Of a stretch of 64,000 nt of DNA, positions 44,590 to 52,773 are shown piece by piece. The stretch lies in contig NZ_CP163443.1 in NCBI RefSeq assembly GCF_041053055.1, positions 8,663,001 through 8,727,000 on the forward strand, read 5' to 3'. A program made the translations under genes and the position numbers. Every line of letters begins with the position of its first letter. Position 1 is the stretch's first letter. The notes below the pieces were generated by a model that ran no database searches, had not been told where the DNA came from, and saw nothing but the letters and a program-made list of their open reading frames with translations. The DNA is from Streptomyces sp. R41 (lineage in GTDB: Bacteria > Actinomycetota > Actinomycetes > Streptomycetales > Streptomycetaceae).

Positions 44590-44715
44590 TACGGTCTCAT
44601 GGACATCGACGGCGTATGGAAGTCCGGTGAGAATCCGGCACGGTCGCGCCACTGTATGTCCGGCACAGGACCCGCACTCCGGGGCCCATGTCGGACGAGT
44701 CAGACCCAGGCCGTC
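44590..44715 (+). ncRNA. Cobalamin riboswitch upstream of cbtB
   Basis: The core of the adenosylcobalamin riboswitch is visible. GGAAGTCCGGTGAGAATCCGG begins at 44619, followed by CACGGTCGCGCCACTGTA (44640-44657), the B12 box with its GCCACTG. The later GAGTCAGACCC at 44697-44707 is the usual distal partner. The region lies 48 bases upstream of the cbtB start, with CCAGGAGG just before the ATG. Exact 5' and 3' ends are approximate. It would repress cobalt uptake genes when cobalamin is plentiful. Confidence 0.88.
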
Positions 44716-44762
44716 GGACGAGCACCAATGACCGGGACGCGTTGTTCCCAGGAGGTTCCGCC

Positions 44763-44987
44763 ATGGCCCAGTCCGCCATTCCCGCGCCGAGCGCACCCCA
44801 GGTGTCGGAGATCACCCCCATCTCCCTCAAGGCGATCGCGCCGTGGGCGGCCTTCATCGGCATCCTCGCGCTGATCCTCCTGTACTTCGTCGGAGCCGAG
44901 CAGGGCGCCACCGCCCTGATCTCCGGCGAGAACGTGCACGAGTGGGTGCACGACGGCCGCCACCTGCTCGGCTTCCCCTGCCACTGA
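44763..44987 (+). CDS. cbtB: CbtB, small cobalt-transport subunit
   Basis: This 74-residue protein has one membrane helix (AAFIGILALILLYFVGAEQ, about 29-47) and the C-terminal histidine-rich tail HEWVHDGRHLLGFPCH that defines CbtB and may bind cobalt. GGAGG lies seven bases before the ATG. It follows a cobalamin riboswitch and precedes cbtA by 57 bases. CbtA and CbtB together are a predicted B12-regulated cobalt transporter. Confidence 0.92.
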   Translation: MAQSAIPAPSAPQVSEITPISLKAIAPWAAFIGILALILLYFVGAEQGATALISGENVHEWVHDGRHLLGFPCH

Positions 44988-45044
44988 CACAGCTGACACC
45001 GCTCACCAGTCTCGGCCTCGTCCCCAGGGGAATCGAAGAAGACC

Positions 45045-45809
45045 ATGAACTCCATATCGGTAAGGGCGCTACTCGTCCGCGGCATGCTCGCCGGCCTCGC
45101 CGCCGGCGTGCTGGCGCTGATCGTCTCCTACCTGCTCGGCGAGCCCCGCGTGGACTCCGCCATCGCCTACGAAGAGGGCCACAGCCATGAGCACGGCGTG
45201 GAACTCGTCAGCCGCACCATGCAGTCGACCGCCGGTCTGGCCACCGGTGTCCTGATCTACGGCGTTGCCATCGGCGGCATCGCGGGCCTGGCCGTCTGCG
45301 TCGCCCTGGGCCGCATCGGCCGCTTCGGCCCGCGCGCCACAGCGGCCCTGGTCTCCATGGCCGCGCTGATTGCCGTATACGTCGTCCCGTTCCTGAAGTA
45401 CCCGGCCAACCCGCCGTCCGTGGGCGACCCCGACACCATCGGCAAGCGCACCACTTTGTACTTCCTGATGGTCGCGCTGAGCGTGCTCCTCGCCGTCGCG
45501 GCGACGATCCTCGGCAAGCGCCTGGCCCCGCGCCTGGGCAATTGGTACGCCACGGTGGCCGCGGCGGCGGCCTTCGTCGCGGCCGTCGGTCTCGCCTACG
45601 CCTTCCTGCCCGCCATCAACGAGGTACCCAAGGACTTCTCGGCAACCCTGCTGTGGCAGTTCCGCCTGGCGGCCCTGGCCATCCAGGCCACCCTGTGGGT
45701 GTCCTTCGGCCTGGTCTTCGGCCACCTCGCCGAACGCCTCCTGTCCCCTCGTCCGGTGGCGAAGACCAGCACCGGCACGACGACCGGCGCCGCAACCGCG
45801 GCGCACTGA
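45045..45809 (+). CDS. cbtA: CbtA, cobalt transporter membrane subunit
   Basis: This 254-residue protein has about six membrane helices, begins VRALLVRGMLAGLAAGVLA and has the family's loop with histidines and acids (AIAYEEGHSHEHGVELVSR) after the first helix. YVVPFLKYPANPPSVGDPDTIG is the most conserved block of CbtA and is present in full. Two later helices contain VGLAYAFLPAINEVPKDFS. It is cotranscribed with cbtB under the riboswitch. A long hairpin follows the gene. Confidence 0.92.
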   Translation: MNSISVRALLVRGMLAGLAAGVLALIVSYLLGEPRVDSAIAYEEGHSHEHGVELVSRTMQSTAGLATGVLIYGVAIGGIAGLAVCVALGRIGRFGPRATAALVSMAALIAVYVVPFLKYPANPPSVGDPDTIGKRTTLYFLMVALSVLLAVAATILGKRLAPRLGNWYATVAAAAAFVAAVGLAYAFLPAINEVPKDFSATLLWQFRLAALAIQATLWVSFGLVFGHLAERLLSPRPVAKTSTGTTTGAATAAH

Positions 45810-45831
45810 CACCCCCGCTGAACGCTGAACT

Positions 45832-45879
45832 CCGTTGCGCCGTCAGGCCTGCCATCTGGCACGCCGGACGGCCCAACGG
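45832..45879 (+). terminator. Long hairpin after cbtA
   Basis: CCGTTG-C-GCCGTC (45832-45844) pairs with GACGGC-C-CAACGG (45867-45879): twelve base pairs with one symmetric C/C mismatch, and further pairing inside the loop. It begins 22 bases after the cbtA stop and is well placed as terminator. Confidence 0.65.
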
Positions 45880-45967
45880 CGTTGAGCGAGAGGGACTTGT
45901 AGGCCGCGGTGAGTCTCTCGTGGCCGAGCTCGACCGGCCACATCCAAGTTCGTAGGGTTCGGGCTTC

Positions 45968-46079
45968 ATGGTGTACGAGGCCCGCAGCGACCATCCCTCC
46001 CTCGACGTCACCTACTTCCGCAACCGGCGGTTCTCCGCGTCCGTCGCCGCCATCGGCTCGGGTATCTTCGCGGCCACCG
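45968..46079 (+). pseudogene. Fragment of a DHA2-type MFS transporter
   Basis: The frame reads YEARSDHPSLDVTYFRNRRF, then SASVAAIGSGIFAATG. That is the loop and following helix typical of 14-helix drug exporters (HPLLDL-LFRNRRFS-S--AIG). Some 35 codons remain of about 480. It ends in a short GGCCACC repeat array, perhaps the deletion joint. Confidence 0.6.
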
Positions 46080-46106
46080 GCCACCGGCCACCGGCCACCG
46101 GCCACC
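46072..46106. repeat. Heptanucleotide tandem repeat
   Basis: GGCCACC occurs five times in perfect tandem (46072-46106), followed by GGC. It lies at the broken end of the MFS fragment and before the stop of the esterase gene. It looks like slippage at a deletion scar and has no other visible role. Confidence 0.85.
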
Positions 46107-46143
46107 GGCGCGCAGTGCGCGGCGCCTTGCCCACGGTCGGCGG

Positions 46144-47589
46144 TCAGGCGACGCCGATGTGCTGGACGTGGCCCTCGGCCGGTTCGTAGACGGGCCAGCC
46201 GGGATTGCCGGTCTCAGCGAACCGTATCCACGATCGGTGGATCCGGGCGGCGAGGGGGGCTGACGGTTCGGCGTTGCCGAGGAGCCCTCGTGGGCCGCGC
46301 AGTGATGGCAGGGACAGGCGGTCGAAGACGAACGGCAACTCCATGACATGGCTGGCGCCCAGTCGCCCGTCGATCGCGTCGGAGCGCCAGACGAATTCGT
46401 AGCAGTACGTCCGTCCGGCCGCAGCGCTCGCGTGTGCGGCGGCCATCTGCCGGGAGCCGGCTGTGAACAGCCCGTCGCCGAGGATGGTGGTGCGCAGGTC
46501 GGCGGCTGAGGCGGATGGGTGCTGTGCTCGGTAGGCACGGACGGCTTCGTCGGGGTCGGGGTGGAACTGCGCCGCGGTGTCCCGGACATCGGCATCGGTG
46601 GTGCTCGCCAGGAGTCCCAACGGGGCAAGGTAGAGACTGCCCTCGTCGAGATTGGCGCCGATCAGCAAGTCGACCTCGTCTCCCTGGCCGGCGGCGACCG
46701 CGGTGGCCGGCTGGCGCTCGCTGACCAGGCTGAAGGAGGTGATGCCGCCGAGCGGGTCGTGGTGGGTGGACGTGCGCAGGTCCAAGCCGGTCAGGCCGGC
46801 CATGACGGCGACGAGGCGCTCGTCGGGGATCTCGGCCAGGGTTTTGACTGTGGGTTCAAGGTCCAGCTCGCGTCCGACCGCCGCGGTGACAATGCCGGCC
46901 TGGTCGGGAGTGAAGGCGCCGGTGCCGGTGCCGCTCTGGATGATCGCCCGTCGGACGAGGCCGGCCGAGGCCGGGTCGGCGAGGATGCCGCCGACGATGA
47001 TGGCTCCGGCGGACTGGCCGAAGAGCGTGACGTTGCCGGGGTCACCGCCGAAGCGGGCGACGTTCTCCCGGATCCAGTGCAGGGCGGCCAGGACGTCGAG
47101 CATGCCGCGGTTGTCCGGAGCGTCAGGCAGGTGCAGGAAGCCGGGGATGCCCAGGCGGTAGTTGACGGTGATCAGCACGACGCCGTCGCGGGCGAAAGCC
47201 GTTCCGTCGTAAAGCGGTGCACGGCTGGAGCCCGCGACGAACCCTCCGCCGTGCACGAACACCATGACCGGCCGGGTCGGTCCATCGGATTGCGGGGCCC
47301 AGATGTTCACGGTGAGGTAGTCGTCCCCGCGCTGCCAGCCCGGGCCGAAGTAGGGCGACATGTCGAGGGTGCCGAAGGAGTCCCGGGTGGGCTGGGGCGC
47401 GGTCGGTCCCGGCCGCGTCGCGTCACGGATCCCGGTCCACCGTTCGTGCGGGCTCGGCGCGGCGAAGCGCCTGCGTCCGACAGGCGGTGCGCAATAGGGC
47501 ACATCGAGGAAGACAGTCCCATGTCCGTGGCGGCGACCGCGGATCGGGCCTGAGGTGGTGGTGACGGTGGCGGGATCGGCGGGTGCCAT
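46144..47589 (-). CDS. Type-B carboxylesterase
   Basis: This 481-residue cytoplasmic protein has the full type-B carboxylesterase/lipase set. FLDVPYCAPPVG is at the N-terminus, DDYLTVNIWAP and VMVFVHGGGFVAGSS carry the oxyanion hole, and the nucleophile elbow is LFGQSAGA. The catalytic Glu is in GANLDEGSLY and the His in GASHVMELPFVF. No signal peptide is present. Substrate is unknown. It is upstream of nothing on its strand within this cluster and downstream of the metallo-beta-lactamase-fold gene, from which a strong hairpin separates it. Confidence 0.9.
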   Translation of the reverse strand: MAPADPATVTTTSGPIRGRRHGHGTVFLDVPYCAPPVGRRRFAAPSPHERWTGIRDATRPGPTAPQPTRDSFGTLDMSPYFGPGWQRGDDYLTVNIWAPQSDGPTRPVMVFVHGGGFVAGSSRAPLYDGTAFARDGVVLITVNYRLGIPGFLHLPDAPDNRGMLDVLAALHWIRENVARFGGDPGNVTLFGQSAGAIIVGGILADPASAGLVRRAIIQSGTGTGAFTPDQAGIVTAAVGRELDLEPTVKTLAEIPDERLVAVMAGLTGLDLRTSTHHDPLGGITSFSLVSERQPATAVAAGQGDEVDLLIGANLDEGSLYLAPLGLLASTTDADVRDTAAQFHPDPDEAVRAYRAQHPSASAADLRTTILGDGLFTAGSRQMAAAHASAAAGRTYCYEFVWRSDAIDGRLGASHVMELPFVFDRLSLPSLRGPRGLLGNAEPSAPLAARIHRSWIRFAETGNPGWPVYEPAEGHVQHIGVA

Positions 47590-47624
47590 CTCGGATCTCC
47601 TCGCTGCTGGTTGCTCACGTGGAT

Positions 47625-47655
47625 GCCGCCGCTCCGGGGTGGCCGGAGCGGCGGC
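47625..47655 (-). terminator. Hairpin between MBL-fold gene and esterase gene
   Basis: GCCGCCGCTCCGG (47625-47637) pairs perfectly over 13 bp with CCGGAGCGGCGGC (47643-47655), loop 5 nt. It lies 16 bases after the stop of the leftward MBL-fold gene and so would end that transcript before the esterase. Confidence 0.85.
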
Positions 47656-47670
47656 GGGGTGGAATCGGGG

Positions 47671-48576
47671 TCAGTACCGGGTGATCGGCGCCCACTTCTT
47701 GATCACGAATCCGCTGCCCTTGTCCTCGACTTCGAGGGCGCTGTGGCCGCTGAAGTGGGCGGGCAGGACGAGGGCGTTGGCGTCGGCGGCCCAGCCGAGC
47801 AGCCTGCGGCGGGTTGTGCGGGCCTGGTCCGGGTCCTGGCAGAAGCAGCTGTTGTGGTCGGGCTGCATGACCTGCAGGGGAGTGTGCATCAGGTCGCCGG
47901 CGAACAGGGCACGGTCGCTGCCGGAGGCCAGCTTGACGACGCTGGACCCGGGCGTGTGGCCGGGGGCTGCTTCCAGGCGCAGGCTCGCGTCGATGCGGTG
48001 GCTTGTCTCCCACAGCTGGACCTGTCCCGCGGCGTGCACGGGGGCGACGCTGTCCTCGAAGACGTTCTCGTTGACGCCGCCGGCGATGTCCGGGTTGTTC
48101 TCCGGGTTCCAGAAGTTGAAGTCGGCCTTGGGCATCAGGTGGGTGGCGTTCGGGAACGTGGGCACCCAGGCGCCGTCGATCAGGCGGGTGTTCCAGCCGA
48201 CGTGGTCGACGTGCAGGTGGGTGTTGACCACCAGGTCGACGTCTTCGGGCCGCACACCGGCGCGGGCGAGGTTGCCGAGGTAGTCCAGCCGCAGGTGGTC
48301 CCATCCGGAGACGGCCGGGCGGGACTTGTCGTTGCCGACGCCGGTGTCGACCAGGATGGTCCTGCCCTCGCTGCGCAGCAGCCAGGTCTGCATGGCGACG
48401 TGGACCATGGCGTCGTCGGCACCCAGATGGTCGGGCACCAGCATCTCGCGGTGTTCCTGCCAGGCATGCTCGGGCAGGTCGGGGAAGAACTGGTCCGGGG
48501 GCATGATCGGACCGTGCATCTCCTCGATGCGGGTGACGGTGACATCGCCGAGTTCGAGCTCGTGCATGGTCTGCAT
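47671..48576 (-). CDS. Metallo-beta-lactamase-fold hydrolase, lactonase-like
   Basis: This 301-residue protein starts at 48576 with AGGAGA five bases upstream. The metal site is VVNTHLHVDHVGWN (HxHxDH), with a further His in APGHTPGS, the Asp in FAGDLMHTP and a C-terminal His in LVLPAHFSGH. The order and the LVDTGVGNDK strand resemble AHL-lactonase and related MBL hydrolases. There is no signal peptide. Neighbouring genes encode an esterase and an SMP-30-like protein, so ester or lactone turnover is a reasonable theme, but the substrate is unknown. Confidence 0.88.
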   Translation of the reverse strand: MQTMHELELGDVTVTRIEEMHGPIMPPDQFFPDLPEHAWQEHREMLVPDHLGADDAMVHVAMQTWLLRSEGRTILVDTGVGNDKSRPAVSGWDHLRLDYLGNLARAGVRPEDVDLVVNTHLHVDHVGWNTRLIDGAWVPTFPNATHLMPKADFNFWNPENNPDIAGGVNENVFEDSVAPVHAAGQVQLWETSHRIDASLRLEAAPGHTPGSSVVKLASGSDRALFAGDLMHTPLQVMQPDHNSCFCQDPDQARTTRRRLLGWAADANALVLPAHFSGHSALEVEDKGSGFVIKKWAPITRY

Positions 48577-48710
48577 GGCGTTCTCCTGACGTGCGGGTCT
48601 TCTCGGGAGACCGGGGGTGGCCGTGACCGGCCGACCCGGGTGTCGACAGAGCGGGGCGGCCAGGGGAGCCGGTGTGCTTCCCCGGGTGTGCGCTTCCGGC
48701 CGACGCGGTG

Positions 48711-49679
48711 CTAGTCGTCGTTCAGGTGGGCGAGGAGAAGGTTGGGGTCCTTGGCGGTGACGTAGGCGGCGCTCAGCACGTAGACGGTGTCGCCGCGCAG
48801 GGCGATGGACGTGGGGTTCTGCAGGCCGTCGGCCGGGGTCAGCACGATGGAGTGGCTGCCGTCGGGCTGGACGAGCGCGACCTCGCCGGGGCCGTTGAGG
48901 GCGGCCAGCAGCTGGTCGCCGTGGCCGGTGAAGGCGAAGTCGTCGATCCCTGGCAGGCCGGTGGCCTCGGTCCGGACCGAACCGGCGCGCCCGTCTTGGA
49001 GGATGGGGATGCGCAGGATGGTGCCTTTGTCGAGGTTGGTGGCCCAGACCGCGCCGTTGTGGATCTTCAGGCCGTTGGCGCCGAGGAAGCCAGTGGAGGC
49101 CAGTTCGGGGGCGGTGGACCAGGCGGTGGGGGTGCCGCCGGTGGTGGGCAGGCTCCAGACGGTGCCCAGCACGGAGTCGGTGACGTAGAGGGTGTGGGTG
49201 CGCGGGTCCAGGGTCAGGCCGTTGGGCAGGCCGTCCGCGGGTAGCGCGGCGATGCGCTGCGCTTGGCCGCCGGGGCGAAGGCGCCACACGCCGGTGAGGT
49301 CGGGGGTGCCAGTGGCGTACAGGAAGTACAGGGTGCCGTCGTGGGCACGGACGATGCCGACGGTCAGCGGGAAGCCCAGGACCGGGGCGTGGATACCGCC
49401 GTCGGCGGGCTTGGGCAGGGTGGCCAGGATCCGGGTGGTGCCGTTGGGGGAGACCTCGGCGACCTGGCGGCCCTTGGCGAAGGTGATGTACGCGGCGCCG
49501 CCCGGTGCCAGGGCGATGTTCTCCGGCGTCTGGCCCTTGGCCAGGTCGAAGCGCATGGCGATCCGGGCGCTGCTCAGCGGGGCGGACTCCGCCGACGCCG
49601 CAGCCGGGCTGAGCGCTGTGGCAGCGGCCGCGACAAGGACAGCCGCCGACACGGCGGACGCGGAGAGCTTCTTGAACAT
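48711..49679 (-). CDS. Secreted SMP-30-like beta-propeller protein
   Basis: This 322-residue protein starts at MFKKLSASAVSAAVLVAAA with GAAGGA three bases before the ATG; the signal peptide ends near AAASA. The rest is a six-bladed propeller: GLPNGLTLDPRTHTLYVTDS is the strongest SMP-30/strictosidine-synthase-like block, and FLGANGLKIHNGAVWATNL and GIDDFAFTGHGDQLLAAL are others. Some metal ligands of true SMP-30 lactonases are not obvious, so enzymatic activity is uncertain. It is followed 134 bases on by the MBL-fold gene on the same strand. Confidence 0.82.
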   Translation of the reverse strand: MFKKLSASAVSAAVLVAAAATALSPAAASAESAPLSSARIAMRFDLAKGQTPENIALAPGGAAYITFAKGRQVAEVSPNGTTRILATLPKPADGGIHAPVLGFPLTVGIVRAHDGTLYFLYATGTPDLTGVWRLRPGGQAQRIAALPADGLPNGLTLDPRTHTLYVTDSVLGTVWSLPTTGGTPTAWSTAPELASTGFLGANGLKIHNGAVWATNLDKGTILRIPILQDGRAGSVRTEATGLPGIDDFAFTGHGDQLLAALNGPGEVALVQPDGSHSIVLTPADGLQNPTSIALRGDTVYVLSAAYVTAKDPNLLLAHLNDD

Positions 49680-49863
49680 GGTTCCTTCACTGGTTTTCGG
49701 GCATGCGGCAGCAACACGCCGACGCACGCGTGGGGACAGGTGGATTCCGCTCGCGGCCATGAGGCCCCGGGGGGCTGATGCCGGCGGCTGGTCGTCGGCT
49801 GTGCCCGGGGTGGGGACGGGTGCTCGCAAGTGTCGGCCGAGCGCCTGGTGGCGTTGTGTGAGG

Positions 49864-50763
49864 TCAGCCGGCGCCGGCCCGTGGCGCCGTCTGCGCCGGG
49901 TCGGCCGGGATGGTGTCCTGAGTGATGGCCTGGGCGAGCAGGGCCAGCGCGGCCCGCGAGGTCGAGCCCGCCTCCGTGGTGGCGACCACCATGGTGGGGC
50001 CCGGCCCCTGACTCAGGGTCTGCTGAACGACGGTCAGCGGGCCGACCAGCGGGTGCCGCATCTCATAGGCGGCGACGGTGCACGCCTTGACCCGGTGGTC
50101 GGCCCACATCGAGGCGAACTCAGTGCTCTTGGCGCTCAGTTCACCCAGAAGCGCATGCAATGCTGTGTCCTGCGGATGCTGGGCCGCCACCAGGCGCAGA
50201 TTCCCCACCACCGCCCGGGCCTTGCTCGGCCAGTCCGCGTACAGGTCGCGGGTATGACAGTCGAGGAACACCAGTCTGGCCATGTTGGGACGCTGCGCCG
50301 ACAGGTCCGGGGCACCAGGGTCCAGGTGCCCGGCGAACAGCGCGTGACCCAGGCGATTCCACGCCAGCACGTCACTGCGCAGACCTAGCACGATCGCGGG
50401 AACGTCCGCCAGCACGTCCATCAACTGAGCCGTCGCCTCCGTCACACGCTCCGGCGCAGGCCGCCGGCCCCGAGTGCGATTCCTGTCCGCCCGGGCCAGG
50501 GCGTGCAAGTACCGCCGCTCGGACTCGTCCAACCGCAGAGCCCCGGCGATCGCTTCCAGCACCTCGGCCGACGCGTTCAGTGACTGCCCCTGCTCCAGCC
50601 GGGTGTAGTAGGAGGCGCTCACACCCGCCAGCAGCGCCAACTCCTCGCGCCGAAGACCCGGCACACGCCGACGCTCCCCGTAGGTGGGCACCCCGACATC
50701 CTCGGGACGCAGCTGGGAGCGCCGCGCCTGCAGGAAGTCCCCGAGCTGCGATTTTCCGGTCAT
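49864..50763 (-). CDS. XRE-type regulator with MmyB-like ligand domain
   Basis: This 299-residue protein begins MTGKSQLGDFLQARRSQL. The HTH at about 15-75 contains VPGLRREELALLAGVSASYYTRLEQG, the form found in MmyB/PAS-like regulators of Streptomyces. Residues about 100-290 form the ligand-binding domain with VLAWNRLGHALFAG, the NMARLVFLD block and HPLVGPLTV. It is divergent from the SRPBCC gene (142 bases) and upstream of the SMP-30/MBL pair on the same strand. Homologues often repress an adjacent divergent enzyme gene. Confidence 0.88.
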   Translation of the reverse strand: MTGKSQLGDFLQARRSQLRPEDVGVPTYGERRRVPGLRREELALLAGVSASYYTRLEQGQSLNASAEVLEAIAGALRLDESERRYLHALARADRNRTRGRRPAPERVTEATAQLMDVLADVPAIVLGLRSDVLAWNRLGHALFAGHLDPGAPDLSAQRPNMARLVFLDCHTRDLYADWPSKARAVVGNLRLVAAQHPQDTALHALLGELSAKSTEFASMWADHRVKACTVAAYEMRHPLVGPLTVVQQTLSQGPGPTMVVATTEAGSTSRAALALLAQAITQDTIPADPAQTAPRAGAG

Positions 50764-50905
50764 GGATCCGAGTATGGGCCGACTCGAAACGCACAGCCTG
50801 CCCCGGCTGTGGATAGGCACCAGCGGGTCTGGCTCCCCAGCAGGACTGGTGATGACGTGGGCGTCGCCGACCCGGCACCATCCCGCACGCACCCAGGAGG
50901 ACGCC

Positions 50906-51406
50906 TTGAGCGCCACCACCAGCGAACACGACCTCTCCGAGGCTCTGGACGCATCGGGCTTCGCCTTCACCAGACGCGCATGGGTCGATGCCGCACCCGC
51001 CCGGGTCTATGACCTGGTCAGTGACGTGTCCGCGATCGGCCGCTGGAGCCCCAACGCGACCGACGTCACGTTCGACCAGGGCGCCGGGCCTCGGGTCGGC
51101 GCCTGGTTCAGCGGCCGTAATCAGAAGGACGGCAGGGAATGGACCACCCGCTCCCAGGTCGTACGAGCCGACCCTGGCGACGCCTTCACCTTTGTGGTCG
51201 GCGGCGCCGAAGACGGCATCGTGCAGTGGAGTTGGACCTTCCACCCCCAGGGACGCGGAACCGTCGTCGAGCAGTCCTGGCAACTCCTCCGCCTCGACCC
51301 GGTGCTGGGCACCACCCGCGGCGACCTCGACGCACTCCGCGACTACATGACGAACAGCGTCGAAGCCACCCTGATCTCCCTCGCCCAATGGATCGCCGAA
51401 GAGTGA
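50906..51406 (+). CDS. SRPBCC-family (START-like) protein
   Basis: This 166-residue protein starts with a TTG five bases after AGGAGG at 50896-50901, the only good site in the frame. The START-like lipid/polyketide-binding fold shows in AWVDAAPARVYDLVSDVSAI, GRWSPNATDVTF, VGAWFSGRNQ and WTTRSQVVRADPGDAFTFVV. VQWSWTFHPQGRGTVVEQSW ends the sheet and a long C-terminal helix closes it. Such proteins bind hydrophobic ligands or act as cyclases. Ligand unknown. It is divergent from the MmyB-type regulator, its likely controller. Confidence 0.85.
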   Translation: MSATTSEHDLSEALDASGFAFTRRAWVDAAPARVYDLVSDVSAIGRWSPNATDVTFDQGAGPRVGAWFSGRNQKDGREWTTRSQVVRADPGDAFTFVVGGAEDGIVQWSWTFHPQGRGTVVEQSWQLLRLDPVLGTTRGDLDALRDYMTNSVEATLISLAQWIAEE

Positions 51407-51483
51407 GGTTCCCAGGTGTGGCTTCGTCGACGGCGGCCGGCGTCGAGGAAGCGCCTTCAGTGGCTCCAGCTACCGCCCATTAG

Positions 51484-51537
51484 ATCAAAGGACGCAAACG
51501 ACACCTGATCACCGACACGCTCGGCCTGGTCCTCGCC
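51484..51537 (+). mobile_element. IS5-type transposase remnant
   Basis: The bases encode IKGRKRHLITDTLGLVLA, which matches the block K-KGRKRH--VDTLGL-LA just before a catalytic Asp region in IS5-family transposases. Only 18 codons remain and no inverted repeats are seen. It marks an old insertion at the left side of a gene desert. Confidence 0.65.
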
Positions 51538-52773
51538 AGGTTGCAGGGCCTGCCGCTGCGAGTGCCACTACCGGTCGGCACCGACCCAACCACCGACCAA
51601 GGAGCCCGACCAGGATGACGAAGCAGATACAAAAGCCATGGTTGCACTCGTGGTCGCCCGACCACGGCCCTGACCAAGACCGATTCAGTGCGTGACCGGT
51701 AGATCCGTGTGTCTCGTGGCCAACTCGTACGCAGAACGACGGCTAGCTCAGATGGGCGCGCTCCTATGAAGCTATCGATAGCCATGTTGGGATGCCCAGC
51801 GCAGCCCAATGAGGAAGTCGCAGTCGCCTCCTGGCAAACGGGTCGTGCACTGCGCAGCTGCGCAGTCGTCTCCGGCGCCCAGTGCACACGATGCACACGC
51901 CGTTCTGTGGTCGAGTGCGCAGCGTTCGTCTGATGGTGCGCAGCACGGTGTTCCCGGTGATCCGGATGAAGCGGGTCCCGGCGGTGTGCCCGATCTGCTC
52001 GGGTTCTCGCCACGCAGCGCGGCCACGGTCCCTCCGCATCCGGCAGGCCGAGCGTCGGGCTGGGACAGGGAGAACAGCGAGCCATCTCCCATGAGCAGAG
52101 GTGGTGAGGCGACAACGGTTGAACCATCTGCTGCGACAACTCTTGAACTTAACTGTTGCGTCAACCGTTCCCTACCTTCTCTCAGCGCCTGTGTGTAGGC
52201 CCAGGTCAGCCCCCTAATTTGGCGTGGTCGGGAGTCTGACATCCCCTCTGCTGCCCCTGCTCCCATGCCCGGTGGAGAAAAAATACGGGTGGTGGGCGGG
52301 CTGGGTCGGCGCGGCGGCCTCGCGGATCGGGGCCGGTTCAGCATGGTTGCGCGTCGGCGGCGGCCTCCGCGCTGGCCGCTGACGCGGCTTGAGAGGGGCG
52401 AGCGGTGAGGCGTTGGAGAGTGGGTGCGATCCTGGGTGCTGGGGGCAGTGGCAAGGCTGCTTGAGCCGGGCTGTTCGAGCGACGGCCCTAGACCGACTCC
52501 GTGGCCGAGCGCAAGCAACGGCTCGCCCTTCTAACCGACTGAATTGGCGACCTCGATGGTCCGCACTGCGACCCGGTGGGGCGGTAGGTCGTCCACAGCC
52601 AGACAGCAGCTCGCAGCACCCTGCAGTCCCGAACCCTTGCGGCACCCCCAGTGGCCGCACACCTCGACCCATCCGCAGGCGGTCGGACGTCGGCGCGGTG
52701 AGTTTCGTAACGCGCCCAATTCACCGGTCATTTGATCGATCCCGTGGACCGCCACACACGCCACTGTCGAAGC
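51538..52773. other. Gene desert without recognisable coding sequence
   Basis: Over 1.2 kb no frame on either strand has homology I recognise, and codon bias is weak. It contains an 18-bp perfect palindrome at 51849-51866 and runs such as GGAGAAAAAATACGG at 52275. The last part should contain the promoter of the dioxygenase gene. It is probably decayed mobile-element sequence continuing from the IS5-type remnant. Confidence 0.5.
51849..51866. repeat. 18-bp perfect palindrome
   Basis: ACTGCGCAGCTGCGCAGT equals its own reverse complement and contains the octamer CTGCGCAG twice in tandem. It could be an operator or a resolution site left by a mobile element. No neighbouring gene explains it. 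Confidence 0.6.

Noticed and set aside
46072..46106. Possible CRISPR-like repeat array
   Set aside because: The unit is only 7 bases with no spacers and no cas genes nearby.
52275..52300. A-rich run in the gene desert as a possible promoter
   Set aside because: No -35/-10 pair with proper spacing and no gene follows in range.
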